Source: Agarophyton chilense (lineage: Eukaryota; Rhodophyta; Florideophyceae; Gracilariales; Gracilariaceae). Taken from it: 64,000 nt of DNA. Shown here piece after piece: positions 43,868-55,462 of this stretch. The stretch lies in the NCBI GenBank assembly GCA_030374765.1, contig JARGXX010000036.1, positions 162,557-226,556 of the forward strand. Direction: 5' to 3'. The position numbers and the translations under genes are program-made. The notes below the pieces were generated by a model. That model had not been told where the DNA came from. It searched no databases and was given only the letters and a program-made list of their open reading frames with translations. The stretch's first letter is position 1. Each line of letters begins with the position of its first letter.

Positions 43868-44500
43868 TGTCGTACAATCACCTCTAAGGTATGCTATTGT
43901 CCTGTCTCGGGAGCGTTGTGACGCTCAACTGTAGGGAGCGTGTTGACGCTCAACCTTAGAAGGTAGACGTAGTAAACCTCGATGGTAAAAGGGCACCGTG
44001 AAAATCCGCAGGGGCAAACGGTGGGGCAACTAGCCTATACCGTGTAGGTGAACGATGGTAGGCGTCGACGCGCGGGAAAGCGTGCGTGGTAGTTGAGAAA
44101 CGATGAACCAAAAGGTATAGTCGTGACCCAAGTGATGCCTGTCTTTATCAGATTAGGATGGGGGAGGTGCAGTTCCCTACTTGCAGTGGACTGCACTCCC
44201 CAGATCACCCGGGAGGTGCCGGCAAGGCACGGTCTCTGACCTAGTGTCAGAGACCTGGCCAGCACTGGCTACAGTGCCAGGTGGCCACTCAACTACTGTA
44301 CTAAAATTCACATAATTACAATTACTATCACTAACAATTACTCAACCAGAAGGTACATGTCAACATTACACGTGGCTGACACACCTAGATGGTAGCTCGC
44401 CCGGACCTGCGTGGCCGATTATTCCTCGCACCCATCACCTACAAGGTCAGCGTAGTGTATTGGACACCTTAAAGGTCAGCTCTTCCGCCATTATACTACA
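43868..44500 (-). repeat. 3' LTR-beta of Element 2 (633 bp)
   Basis: On minus it begins TGTAGTATAATGG and ends GTGATTGTACGACA. It carries two GAGCGT...ACGCTC hairpin units (43911-43926 and 43936-43951) and the 10-bp palindrome at 44231-44255. It is directly repeated at 55354-56012. Confidence 0.88.
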
Positions 44501-45194
44501 GAGCCCTTCCTACCCGCGAGGCACGCCCCGTGTCTCCCTTCATCACACCATAGAGTTGTAGCGAGCGACAGCGGCGCGGGCATCGGAGTAGTGTCTGGGC
44601 GCGGCGCTGGGTCCCTTGAGGTTCAGAACTCGGCGCCAGTATCGGTTGGGGGAGGGCGCGCGACGACGTCGGCGCACGAATTGAGCGACAACCACTCAGG
44701 TAGGGACCGTCATGAGGGCGATGCAGTGTACCTAGCACGCTCTTGGACACCTTTTCGGTAGTGGCCCTGCTTGCTTGCGATTCTGCTTCCGCATCGCCCA
44801 CTGTCTAACCAAGTTGGTATCGCATCCTTCCCGGTTACTCCTGCTTCATTCCCCTCATTGGTCCCTGCGCAGCGCCGTCCCGCCTGGTCATTCGCACGGC
44901 TCGACAACCCTTCAGGTAGTACTGCCCTTAATTGGCGGCGTCGCGACCGTAACCGTACTGTCTGGCTTTTCCCTGAATGTTTCCTGGCTTCTCGACCTTT
45001 CAGGTTTCATCTACCTTGTAAGGATTGACTCGCGGCGCCGGTGGGGCCTGAGCCTGTGTCGATACAACCATTGAGGTGTTGGCCTGGGTCCGTGGTGGAA
45101 GCTTCCGGTTGTGAGACCTTATTGGTGTTGAGAGGCTCCGTCGGTAATTACGCGACCTTTTTCCGGTTTTGCATTCCGGTTTACCCTCAAGGTA
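44501..45194. other. Element 2 non-coding segment between 3' LTR and antisense ORF
   Basis: Next to the LTR, a minus-strand purine-rich run (GGGTAGGAAGGGCTC, 44503-44517) is the likely polypurine tract. The rest could hold the promoter of the antisense ORF. No frame is convincing. Confidence 0.4.
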
Positions 45195-47661
45195 ATGACA
45201 GGACAGCGCGACCTCCACGCACGCGTTCGAACCCATTCGGTACCACGTCGGTGCACCTCGCGCCGCCTCGTGGATTCGTCACCGATACCTCGAAGGGGTG
45301 GTTCGTCCCCACAAGCAGCACCAGCGCTCGAGAGACGTGAGATGCCGGGTACCATTGAGGTCGAAGAACTCGGAGATTCCGAGGGGATTGATACCCCTGC
45401 AGTTTTGCCTTTAAGGTCGGATTGGTCCCGTTCCACGATACCTCAAAGGTCTGGACCCGCTCGCGACCGCACGCCGGCCACTGTTGTAACCGAAAGGTCA
45501 GTGTCGGTACTACCGGAAAGGTTGGATCCGTTGGCCGTCTCTTCAGAACGGACCGAGGAGGCTCTACTTCAGAAGGATGTATACCCGCTGGTATTCACCG
45601 CGGCGGTGGAGGTCGAGTCATCACCTCGTTCGTCGGGTCGAGCTACGGCCTTCCCAACCATGTCAGGTAGCGGCCCATCTCGTGGCCGTGGACGCGGTGG
45701 TATTACCAAGAGGGTAACTCGCTCGACCTCGAGAACGTCTACCAACATTGGGTTTCGCAGTATGCGTGTCCCTGCGACTGAGTTCTCCCCTGGGACTCCG
45801 GCTGACGCGTACCAACGCAGTGGTGGACTTCCTTCGACGACCCAAAACCAATTGGGCTCACAATCTCGCGTTTGGTGCGGCGAACCGGACGACGAGTCAG
45901 TATGGACCTTTTGGTATTACCTTCGACCAGGTGACGAACAATGATGTGTTGAAGCAAGATTGGCCTGTGGCGGTAGGGAATTCGTCGTTGCCGGCAGCTT
46001 TTACCAGACCACAATTGGATACCTACTTGGGTTTGTCCCGTTGGGACTGCGAGCGCCTTCGCTCCGTTCCCTTGATCTTGAAGAAACGGGACCAAGAGTC
46101 TCAACCTCGTCAGGGTCGACTGGAATGTTACCAGAGTCAGTAGCGTCATATAACTTTGAGGTATTTCATCCTGCCGATATATCCGAGCGACTTGCCGTAT
46201 GTGCGCATCGAACCAGAGCTGGATTATTACCGTCGATTGGTGGTATAAGTGTGCCAGTACCCTTCTATTCCGGAGACTTACCTTCCGGTTTCACCTGACT
46301 TGGTTTCCCTGAATCGGCCTTTCACCACTATCAATTGGGCTGACCGTAGTAGGTGGGGCAAGGATGCAGCGACGGAGAGTCGCGTTCGCACTCGCAACTC
46401 GTACACTCGCGTTATGCATATGTTTCAGAACATCGAGTACTTCTCACAACCTACGAAGGACAGACGCGATTGGTACGTGCTTCGACCAGAGTGGTGGGAG
46501 TCCTATGAGGTTCCGTTATCGCTGAGCGTGCCCACTCCACCGGTTTTGGCGTACTTCGGGAGTCAGATTTCCCGGAACCTAGAGCGGTATTACCTCATTT
46601 GGTCGATTGCCCTCTCAGAGTGGACCGTGTTGGTTGCCATCCTGGCTCTGGAGGCCGCCCGTTGCGGTATCGATTGGTATTATCGTAATCCCGACTCTGA
46701 CATACACCGAGAGTGTGTTCAACCTGTAGGTTGCATCTTCTTCATACCTCCGAGGGTTGCCCAGGATATTTCCGGATTTGGTTACGAGAACATCGTGGAG
46801 GGGACCGATTATACCGTGAAGGATTTGGACTCGTATCTCGAGCAGAGCAAGAATTACCACTAGGATTCCCATCAGGGTTGGGAGGCTTTCGATCCCGCAA
46901 CTTGGGAGATTGTGCCTCGCCACGCCCAATACTATCCCGGGGAGCCTCCTGTTTATGGAGCTCCCGCGAGCCCCGAACCTTATCACGGTACTGTGGAGGC
47001 ACCAGGTGGTCGTTATGCTGGTCCCTCCCCGTCCGAGCCGTTACCTCAAGGTCGTAAGTCGCCTATCCCTAAGGGTGTGACTCCCACTGAACAGAGCTCC
47101 TCGCGGGCTGCTGGTCCGGTTTGACCTCTGTTGGCGGGTATTGCTCGTCCTCCGCCTCAACCTATGATGGATTCTCCGGCCGTGGTCGGTTTGCTGGCTC
47201 GAATTCGCCAGTCTTGCGTCACCAACTTTCAGAGGGCTGGGCCTACCTCCATGGTTGCTGCATTAACGCTCCTTGAAGGTTTGCTGCCGCGCCATGCGCA
47301 ATACATGAAGGCGCTGAACCAACTTGGTGAGTTCCGGAATCAGTTCCAGTTGGACATGTAACAACTGGCCACCCGTCAGGTTGCCAATCTTGTAAGCGTC
47401 TCTGCTGCTAGGCCATCTGATCCTTTGACGGATCCCCTTCTAGGTGCAAACTTGAACCCTGCGGTTCTGCAACCTGCTTCGGCAGGTCCTTTCGTTCATC
47501 CTCTTTTGGTTTCGACTCCTCTCCCCAGTGGCGGGGCTACCGCTCCTTCGCTACCTTTTAGGTCGATGGCTCCTAGCATTTCCGCGGGTTTTCCTCCGTC
47601 GGTAGTCAATAACCCGTGTGTTTCTGATTCCATTGCTCCTAAACCAACAGGTCCTTCTTAA
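45195..47661 (+). pseudogene. Element 2 antisense ORF, conserved additional protein (about 820 codons)
   Basis: It is read opposite to gag-pol. The N-terminal part (45195 to about 45840) is Arg/Ser/Pro-rich with a GRGRGG box. A frameshift near 45840 leads to a second frame that stays in register to 47661. It is broken only by TAG 46141-46143, TAA 46246-46248, TAG 46861-46863, TGA 47122-47124 and TAA 47359-47361. The conserved core (46480-46700) reads YVLRPEWWESYEV, TPPVLAYFGSQI and YLIWSIALSEWTVLVAILALE, then WYYR. It matches Element 1 (15355-15180 minus) residue by residue at WW, EV, PPV, Y.GS, WS and E. The C-terminus is Pro-rich with a helical block (VVGLLARIRQ ... LTLLEGLL). Function unknown. 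It ends 158 bp from the convergent chromodomain end. Confidence 0.65.
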
Positions 47662-47819
47662 GGTAAATTGTTGTCTCCTCTTGTCTCCTCTACTGTTCCA
47701 TTTGGTTGTTCTTTTGTGTCCTCCCTTATAGGTAATCTGACGCATATGCGTCCACCTTCTGCGGAAAACGACGTCTTTTCTCCCCCTTTCTTAGACCTGA
47801 GTACCACGAAAGTCTAAGG

Positions 47820-48003
47820 TTAGCCGTCTGCAGGCATCGGCTCCTTGCGACGGCGCCAATACCTGATACAGAAGTGTGGGAGTATTGCGGCTGTGGGTTC
47901 GAGGGTGTCCCCTTCTGGCCCCCAGCCGTACCACCTTACGGTGTACTTCAGACCATTGTAGGTTCGCGTGTGGCCTACCAGACGGTCAACCGGAAATTCT
48001 TCT
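47820..48003 (-). pseudogene. pol: Element 2 chromodomain
   Basis: A minus frame reads FPVDRLVGHTRTYNG, then KYTVRWYGWGPEGDTLEP, then AAILPHFCIRYWRRR. Y.VRWYGW...(T)LEP...(L) is the chromodomain pattern, and the same YGxGPE is in Element 1 (YGYGPE). It is not in the frame of the preceding integrase end (48117), so an indel separates them. TAA is at 47820-47822. Confidence 0.65.
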
Positions 48004-48116
48004 GAGGTTTGGTCCTGATCTTTCGGGGGAACGCTACCTCGAGGGTTCGTGTGTTCCGGGTTGGGAGCTTCGTGTGTGGGAGCCGGGTCGGGAGCTCCCG
48101 CTGTTACCGTTTGGTG

Positions 48117-49599
48117 TTAAATTTCCGTCCCTGTTAGAGGGTTGTGATCAGGATCATCACGTTGAAGGTCATCGTTCACCTCAATTGGGGTGGGGTCCTC
48201 CGAGGGTCGAGTGCGCAGAGCTACAGCTCTGGGCTCTAGGGCTGTGGTGCCTGCCTCAATGCGATGTTGAACCGTTTCAGGTGCTACTGTAATACGGTCA
48301 ATTGATATCTTATTCGGTATTCCATCTTGTTCAACCGTAACGGTATGCTCTGATGCGTTCCATACCGTATAAGGTCCCACTGATTTGGGTAGAAGCTTCG
48401 AATTGATATCTCTATCAATAGATTCATCGTCCGTTTCATCAACCGGTTGTGGTCTTTTACCTGAAGGTGGGTTGTCTATATAGACATATTGTCCCGAAGA
48501 TACGGAGACCACTTTGGTTTCACTACGGTCGAAGTCGGCCTTGTACAGCTTCTGGGCTGCAGTGAGGCGGCTCTTTGCATGTTTGAGAGCCCTCCTCAAC
48601 TTCACAAGGGTATTTCGCTTGACCTGGGCAGGGTTCAGTGCGCCAGCTGCAGTGCTGGTGGTATGATCTCCCTGCACTACAATACCTGAGGGGGTTTGCG
48701 GAAGAACCAAATCAAAGGGAGTGGTCTGCGTTGACCGGTGTACCTGAAGGTTATAGGAGTAGGTGAGCGGTTGCACAAGCTCATCCCACCCAGTTTGGGG
48801 CTCTTCCGTATAGTGTCGTAGCCTTGATACCAATGTGTGGTTAATGCGCTCGACCTGTCCGTTCGTCTGCGGGTGGTAGGAAGTAGTGAAATAGTGCTTG
48901 ATACCCAAGAGGTTACAGACTGCTTCGAAGAATTTCGATGCCATGTTTGAACCATTATCGGTAAGTAGGTACAGGGGTGCACCATACAGGTAGACCCAAC
49001 TGTTGAGGAACGCGATTGCCAGCGTTGTTGACTTCGTCTCCTTTCAAGGAAATCGCTCTCGTGAGCTTCAAGAACCTTTCGGTGATCACTAGAATGTGCT
49101 GATACCCATTCTTGGTCTTGGGAAGGGGTCCTAGAAGGTCTGTCGTAACAAACTCCAGCGGACCCGCTGCTGGAAACAGCTTGAGGTGTTTTAGATGCCC
49201 TCGAATACTACCGCGGGTACGAACACAAGATTCGCATTGACCTACAAAGGTATAGACATCATGGGCCATATGAGGCCAGTAGAACTGTTTCCTCAAGGTG
49301 TAATACATCCTGGTGGCACCGAGGTGTCCCGATAGTCGCGGGTAGTGCCCAAGATACAAGACTCTCGGGGGAAGCGCCTTAGGAACCACCTTTTGAAGGC
49401 TACCATCCAAGGTTGACCTTCTCACGATGTACCCATTGTGGTCCACATCGAATGGTGATCCTTTGAAACCAATTTGGTCAGCCAGGGTTCTGCAGTACGC
49501 ATCCTGGGCCTGTTCTCGTGGAAATTCCTCTCCGATTACAGGCATGACGTTCGTTTCCTCTAGGGTCAGTATCTGCGTTGCCATGTCGGTGTTCCGCAA
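48117..49599 (-). pseudogene. pol: Element 2 integrase, one frameshift
   Basis: The upstream part (49599-48955) has the zinc-binding HYPRLSGHLGATRMYYTLR ... CESCVRTRG and the first core Asp in TTDLLGPLP. A shift near 49015 moves to the frame 48944-48117. There LLTDNGSNM (second Asp, at the junction) and NGQVERIN (catalytic Glu, intact, unlike Element 1) are found. LTYSYNLQVHRSTQTTPFDLVL and an SH3-like region (SGQYVYIDNPP ... SVGPYTVW) follow. All three catalytic acids are present across the two frames, but no single frame encodes them. It would insert the cDNA into the genome. Confidence 0.85.
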
Positions 49600-49659
49600 G
49601 GCACCTTCTTCAAGTGAGTCCCGAAATCCTTCTAGGTGTTCGCCGGTACCATTTTGGTT

Positions 49660-51558
49660 TTATGACACCAAAAAGCAAGGGATATCATCGTTCGCAGGTT
49701 CTGTCTCTAACCCTGAGGTGTTTAAGCGTGACATAGCGTCAGCTATGTTGTGATTGATACCTGGACGGTACTGTACGCCGTATTCAAACTCCGACAGTCT
49801 CAACCTCCATCGGGCAAGTCTACCAGACGCATCTGCGAGTCCGTGGATCCACCTTAAGGCGTCGTGGTCCTTGCACAACGTTAAGCGCCCACCATAAAGG
49901 TATGGACGGAGCATCAACATGCTCCACACTACTGCTAGACATTCCTTCTCGGTTACAGTGTAGTTCTGCTCCGCCTCATTCATAGCGCGGCTCTAGTACC
50001 CTATAGGTAATTTATCGCCGTTGTGCTTCTCCTGCATGAGACAACAACCAGTTTAGGCGTGGGATGCATCTGAATCCAGCGTGTACGGTAGACCTGTTTT
50101 CGGTAACGCTAAGATTGGCGGCGACAATAGCGCTCTTTTCAATTTCTCAAAGGTATCCATTTCGTCGTTCGATAGATTCTCAATCCATTCAGGTTCACCT
50201 TTCTGGAGCTTCTTGTTGAGGGGAGCCGCTATTTTCGCGAATCCCTTCACGAAGCGACGATAGACGTTAGATAAACCTATAAAGGATCATACGTCTGTCT
50301 GGGATCGTGGCAACTTGACCTCCTGTACGGCTCTAATGTTGCTCGGCGTAACCTCTAGGGTACCAGGGCGTAAGATGTGGCCCAGGTATTCAACCGTTCT
50401 GGAAAAGAAGACGCATTTGCGTAGCTTCAGCGTCACCCCCGCCTTAGCTAGGGGGGTTAGTACGGTGCGTACGTGAGCAAAATGCTCTTCTACCGATCTG
50501 GAATAGATGATTACATCATCGATGTATACCAAGGCGTTTTTCCATTTAACCTTCGAAAGGATGATGTCCAGCGCCCTTTGAAAGGTGGCGGGAGCATTGC
50601 GCAACCCGAATGGCATCCGCGTGAAGCGAAAGAAACCTGCATGGCACATGAAGGTCGTTTTGTCTTGATCTTCCTCACCTACAGGTACCTGCCAATACCC
50701 ACAATTGGCATCCAACGAGGTAAATACTTGCGCATCTCCCAAGGAGTCGATGCATTCATCCGTTCTACATATAGGGTACGAATCCCTGACGGTCACGCTA
50801 TTGAGCCTCCTGTAGTCCACACAGGATTTCATACGGTTATCCTCTTTCTTTTGAACCATGACCACGGGACTAGCCCAATCTGAGTTGGCTGGTTCAATTA
50901 CACCTTTTTGGAGCATTCGCTCCACTTCTTTGAGTTCTACTTCTCTCGCCTTCGGACCTGCACGGTATGGTTGCTGATAAATCGGCTTCGAGTCAAAGAG
51001 GAGCTCGATGCGATGCTGTGTGGCCTTAATTTGGCCCAGATGACCTGACCACATGGTTTCGAACTCCTCCAGATGGTCGATAATACGGCCCCGCAGTTGG
51101 CCGTTTTCTTCACCGATCTGGACTGTATCTTGCCATTGCCTCTCAGAGTCAGGTTCTTCTTCTTTGTGTACCGATACCTTATCGGTTAGCTTTGGTACCA
51201 AGTTGGTATTTATCGATACCTTTGTGGTTGTGGACTCATTTGCGCACCCTCCTTCCTTACCGAAGGCGACCTCGCCGAGATTATTGTGAGCTACGGTGAA
51301 GACCCTTTGTGGTGCCAGTAGAGCTATGCCCACATTGGTATTTTTCGGCAACTTCACGTCGTGACTGCTGAAGTTACTGAGACACACCTTAAAGGGTTGA
51401 GTTGGGATCTTTTCGACAATCCCGCTGGCCATTAAAGTGAGGTGTCGATGTGCTAACCTCGGATGGTTTTGTAGTAGGACCAGCCCGAGGGTCGCACACG
51501 ACCCCGGTACCAATATTTGGTGCATTGGCGGGATAATAACCTGTTTGGTAATGCGCAC
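49660..51558 (-). pseudogene. pol: Element 2 reverse transcriptase and RNase H with in-frame stops
   Basis: One frame carries the whole domain set. RT contains SDWASPVVMVQKKEDN, CVDYRRLNSVT, SLDANCGYWQVPV, MPFGLRNAPATFQ and YIDDVIIYS (catalytic YxDD). After a TGA (50287-50289) come LSNVYRRFV and TLDSDASHA. After a TAA (50053-50055) and a TAG (49993-49995) the RNase H continues with YTVTEKECLAVVWSM and KDHDALRWI. The three stops sit where the relatives have Arg, Gln-like and Trp residues, all reachable by a single C-to-T or G-to-A change. A further TAA at 49660 lies before the integrase. The copy is dead, but its RT motifs are intact. Confidence 0.9.
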
Positions 51559-51649
51559 TTTGTCGGAGACCGTTTCGGTGGATATCGTCTTCTTCGGTTT
51601 GACGAACCATCCCCGTTTGGTTTCCGTATTACCTAAAATGGCAATTCGT

Positions 51650-52122
51650 CCCCCCTGACGTAGGCAACGGTATGGGAACCAGGAAGGATTGCTTTGACAT
51701 GTCTGTCAATGAAGTTCGTACCTAGTAGGCAGTCTTTCGGTAAACGGTCGACAAAAAAAGAATTGCAGTCTTACCTTGAGGTGTCCGAGCTGCACCACAG
51801 TGGTGAACATACCTCGAAGGTTTAATGGGCGCTCATTTGCATCCACCAGCGGGTTGTTGTCGGGAGGTCGGCTCAAGTTCCGAAGTACCGCCTCAGGTAT
51901 GACGCGGGAGTTCAGGACGTTTGGGCCGGCCCCCGTATCCAACACGCAGGTGACCGGAACCGCAAGGCGTTCGGAGAAACACATTGAAGCACGTACTTTA
52001 TAGTTGCTGTACTTCGTATGACAACCCGAAACTGGTTGTGACGTGTTCTCTTCCACCTTCAAGGTTCTGGGTATCGATTGGCCTTCCAATTTCAGGTTAG
52101 GTTCGGCCATTATGCCAACCAT
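51650..52122 (-). pseudogene. pol: Element 2 aspartic protease
   Basis: TCVLDTGAGPNVLNSRVIPEAV holds the DTGA active site and matches Element 1 protease. The frame then runs to 51706. The expected ILG.(N/D)F strand (LLGTNFIDRHVKAI) is in the neighbouring frame, so a one-base shift lies near 51720-51735. The linker to RT (KKTISTETVSDKVRITKQ) follows. Confidence 0.8.
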
Positions 52123-54016
52123 TCGGTGTTTTCCTCCTGCGCGGGAGGGATTGAATCCAAGTTTGGTGTTTCCTCGATGGAATTGACCTGTATCAATGTA
52201 CGGGGTTGGAACCTATTTGGTGCTTGCGTTGAAGACCCATAGAGGCGTTGGGGATTCTGCATGCGAGCCTGAATCAACTGGTCTCTCATCCCTGGAGGTA
52301 AGTTAGCGCAATTGTTTGCCAAATGGTCTGTCGCGAGACAAAACAAGCAAACGAGGCCTCCAGTTTGAGTGTCTCGCATTACCATTGAGGGGGTTTCGAA
52401 ACCTAGTTGGTAGGAGCAGTGGCGTATGCTGTGGGTGGCGAGTTATGGGAGCTCGCTCCCTGCATCCTCTGCGAGCTCATTGCACTTGGCGGCGATTGTA
52501 CCGAGTTTGGTGTACGCGTTGACGACCAATTTCTTAGCTTCGAAGGATTCGAAAACCGCCCCTGGGTCGCTACCAAGTGGATAGCAGTCCCTGTAGGTAC
52601 TTGGAGGTGCGAGCTACCTTCTGAGGTTGTTGTGTCTTCAATTTCCAAGACCGACCTTTTCGGTTTATCCTTCGAGGTTGAAGGCACGGCTGGTCTCTTT
52701 CCCAGGGTATCTCCAAGTCCCTGGGAGTACCGAGCCAGCCCATTGTATTCTACCATTTGGTTAGTGGCCAGGTAATTTCGTACCTGGGAACGGATCGCTT
52801 TGTCGACATTGGCGGCAAATAGCGACTTTAACCTAGAGATAGTGAACACATTACCAGAACGGGTTGCAAGATTCCAAAGCGCGAGCGAAAACTACGATTC
52901 GGTTTGCCCAGACCTTTGATGGTAGGCGAGGACTTCCAAATAAGCCTCTTGGATAACCTCATCGGTGGCGTATGTTTCCAAAAGTAAATTGACCACCTCT
53001 GGGTATGACTCCAACATCTCTGTGCCATCCTCATCCATCGCTAAGGTATTGCCGCGGAGCCTACCCTGCAGCAAGTAGTATGTCTCTCCTTTAAGGTAAA
53101 ACTGAAATAGCCACATAGCAGCGCCCTCGGGAAAACAATTTTGGTCACAAGCCATCTTGAACTTCTGTAGAAACTCAATCACCGCAATAGGATCCGTACC
53201 TGTGAAGGTTGTGTCGCCCATTTGGAAGCTGAGCTTCTTGTGGTGCTTAATAATCTTTTGAGCCACCCCTTGGGTGTATTCAGAAGACTTGTTGATCAAC
53301 CGATAAGTCCTGTAGTCAACCACTTTGGTGAACATATCGTTCAAGGGTTGGGGCACCTCCAGGTCCATTTCGGTGTACGACTCGGAGTCGGGCGACCCAC
53401 TGTATCGCTTTTTTCCCTTTCGGTTCTTTTTCGACGACTTCTTCGTCGACCTGTTCCGTTTCTTCTTCTTCTTACCTTCATGGTCATCATCCGACGATGA
53501 ACTAGTATTGGAACTGGAGTCTGACGAGTCGGGATCTGAATCATCCTCTCGATTCTTTCCCCTCTTCGTCCTCAGCTTCTTCCCTTTTTGGTTTCTTCGT
53601 CGCTCATCCAACGAGTCAGACGAATCGTCCTTGGGATCGCCTCCATGGGTATCCTTTTGAACGAAACCAGTAATTGGTGGCAGGCAAATGTCTTGTGGAT
53701 CTACCGTCCCCGGGACCTCTTGACTCTGCCTTGGACCTTGTAGGTACTCACTATCAGTTGGTAAGTGTTTGGAATGGGTGGAATGACCCATTTGGAACCC
53801 TTGTGGTATGCGCTTTGCGATGTTCACCTGTGTAGGTCGGGATTCTGCGAATCCCTCGGAAACCCAAAGGTCCTGCACAGCGCGGTAAACATGCTCCCTA
53901 GCATCTGTAAAGAGATTCTGTTTCACCATTTCAGGTATCCCTTCCGACAGCTCTTGAGCTGCTCGGTCAACCACGATAAGGGTAAATGCATCGACGTCCA
54001 TTGGGGGCGGAATCAT
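52110..54016 (-). pseudogene. gag: Element 2 gag, broken
   Basis: It starts at ATG 54016 (MIPPPMDVDAF). It carries a long basic and Ser/Asp-rich region (KKKKRNRSTKKSSKKNRKG) and then the capsid-like domain: TGTDPIAVIEFLQKF, LFQFYLKGETYYLL, LLLETYATDEVIQEAYLEVL. A TAG at 52892-52894 interrupts it. The frame resumes (FTISRLKSLFAANVD) to 52403. A shift then leads to a complete nucleocapsid knuckle CLFCLATDHLANNC (C-x2-C-x4-H-x4-C). The domain order equals Element 1 gag. Confidence 0.85.
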
Positions 54017-54160
54017 CCGGGTATCCGACTTCTCCTTTAAGGTTAATGCATCCTTGATCGCGAGGGTGACGAGCTCTTTCGCTCGCTCTTAGAGCTGAGG
54101 CCATAGCTCCTCCGCTGCAACCTCCATTGGTAATTCTCTTTGAGGTTTCGTTGCCAAAGG

Positions 54161-55048
54161 TGTAGCACAACGCTTGGAGCGGAGACACCACGAAGATGTT
54201 CGGGATCTTCCTCTCTTGAGAGACACGCCTCAGGCGGAGGAGACGCGTCCCAGTGGAGCACAGAAACAGAGTAACTCTGGAAAGGCACGACGGAGTCGGG
54301 TGTAAGACCGAGGCCAATCCGGCGGGATATACCTAGAGTGTTTAGGTGAGCACGGCACAGTCCGGGGTGTGACCAATCCTAGGCGGAGCGGTACCACGGC
54401 GATTTTCGGAAAAGGAGGGAGGAAACACTCGTATGAGGTGGAAGAGCGAGGTGAGTGAGGCGGCCACTCACGAGAGCCAAAAAGGAGAGCAAGAGGAAAC
54501 GGGGGCGAAACCCTATACAGGGGCGAGACTACGATAAGTGTCGGCGATTAAATATGAACCCACGGTGGTGGTAGCACTCTGGTCGACAGAAGGGTGGATG
54601 AACTAACTTGCAACGGGCGCTCACGCAGTATGCGGTGAAGACGCGCCGAAGGCGAAAAGATCAGAGCCAAGACTCCCCCCTTGGTCTCTCCCAAGAGGGT
54701 GTTTACTGGGGAGCCGTGCTCAACCTCCTAAGTAGTGTGGCGCGCGGCCCCTGACAGTGGGAGCGCGCCCGAAAAAAAGACACTAAATAGCGGTAGCGTA
54801 GCTAAATAAATACTAAAAATTACTAAATAATACTAACCATTAGGTACAATCCGGGCCACGTGTGGCAAGCCTCGCACTCGAGCTTCGGCATCCGTGCAGT
54901 CCACGTGTTCTACGAGTGTGCACTTCCGGTCCTAACCGGCTGTCAGCACGCAATAGCAGTATAGCTTGTCATAGCCCAAGCTAGTCCTCAAGCGAGCGAA
55001 ATCTCTAAGTCCTGCGAAGAAACCCCCTTGAAAGGGCATTGCCCTTCA
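54161..55048 (-). mobile_element. Solo LTR-alpha inserted in the leader of Element 2 (888 bp)
   Basis: On minus it begins TGAAGGGCAATGCCC and ends GCTACA. It matches both LTRs of Element 1. The flanks AAAGG (54156-54160) and AAAAG (55049-55053) agree at four of five bases, as expected of a decayed target duplication. No alpha-type internal sequence is attached, so recombination between two LTRs has removed the rest. Confidence 0.82.
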
Positions 55049-55333
55049 AAAAGCGGCGGACCATGTACCTTTACGGTTTCCTCCCGAGGGTACCGGAGCA
55101 GCTCCTCGGGGTTTTCCAGAATCGGCTGAGCCGATGGGGCTCCTTTAAGACCTTTATGGTTTGGTGGGGCGCTCGCACCACGCGTATTCCTTTTAGGCCG
55201 TTCCATTGGGGACCAATAGTGGTATCCTGTATTGATTTGCGGGATTTCCTGAAACCAAATAGGTGTACGAGCGTCCACTCCTTCTCGGAATCTCGTATGA
55301 ACCGTGAAGGTACGACGAAACCTAAAAATGCTT
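55049..55333. other. Element 2 5' leader (right part)
   Basis: It lies between the PBS and the solo LTR-alpha. No convincing reading frame is seen; the leader continues at 54017-54160. Confidence 0.5.
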
Positions 55334-55350
55334 TCTAAATTGGGAGACCA
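55334..55350 (-). promoter_or_regulatory. Primer-binding site of Element 2
   Basis: On minus it reads TGGTCTCCCAATTTAGA, 3 nt after the LTR end. It differs from the Element 1 site at two positions. Confidence 0.7.
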
Positions 55351-55396
55351 AAATGTCGAACAATCACCTCTGGGGTATGCTAATGTCTTGTCTCGG

Positions 55397-55462
55397 GAGC
55401 GTGGTGACGCTCACCCCTACGGAGCGTGGTGACGCTCAACCGTAGGGAGCGTGGTGACGCTC
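55397..55462. repeat. Tandem hairpin array in LTR-beta, three units
   Basis: GAGCGTGGTGACGCTC occurs at 55397-55412, 55422-55437 and 55447-55462, a strict 25-bp period. Each unit is a 6-bp palindromic stem with a 4-base loop. Other beta copies have two units, or one plus a relic. Confidence 0.85.
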
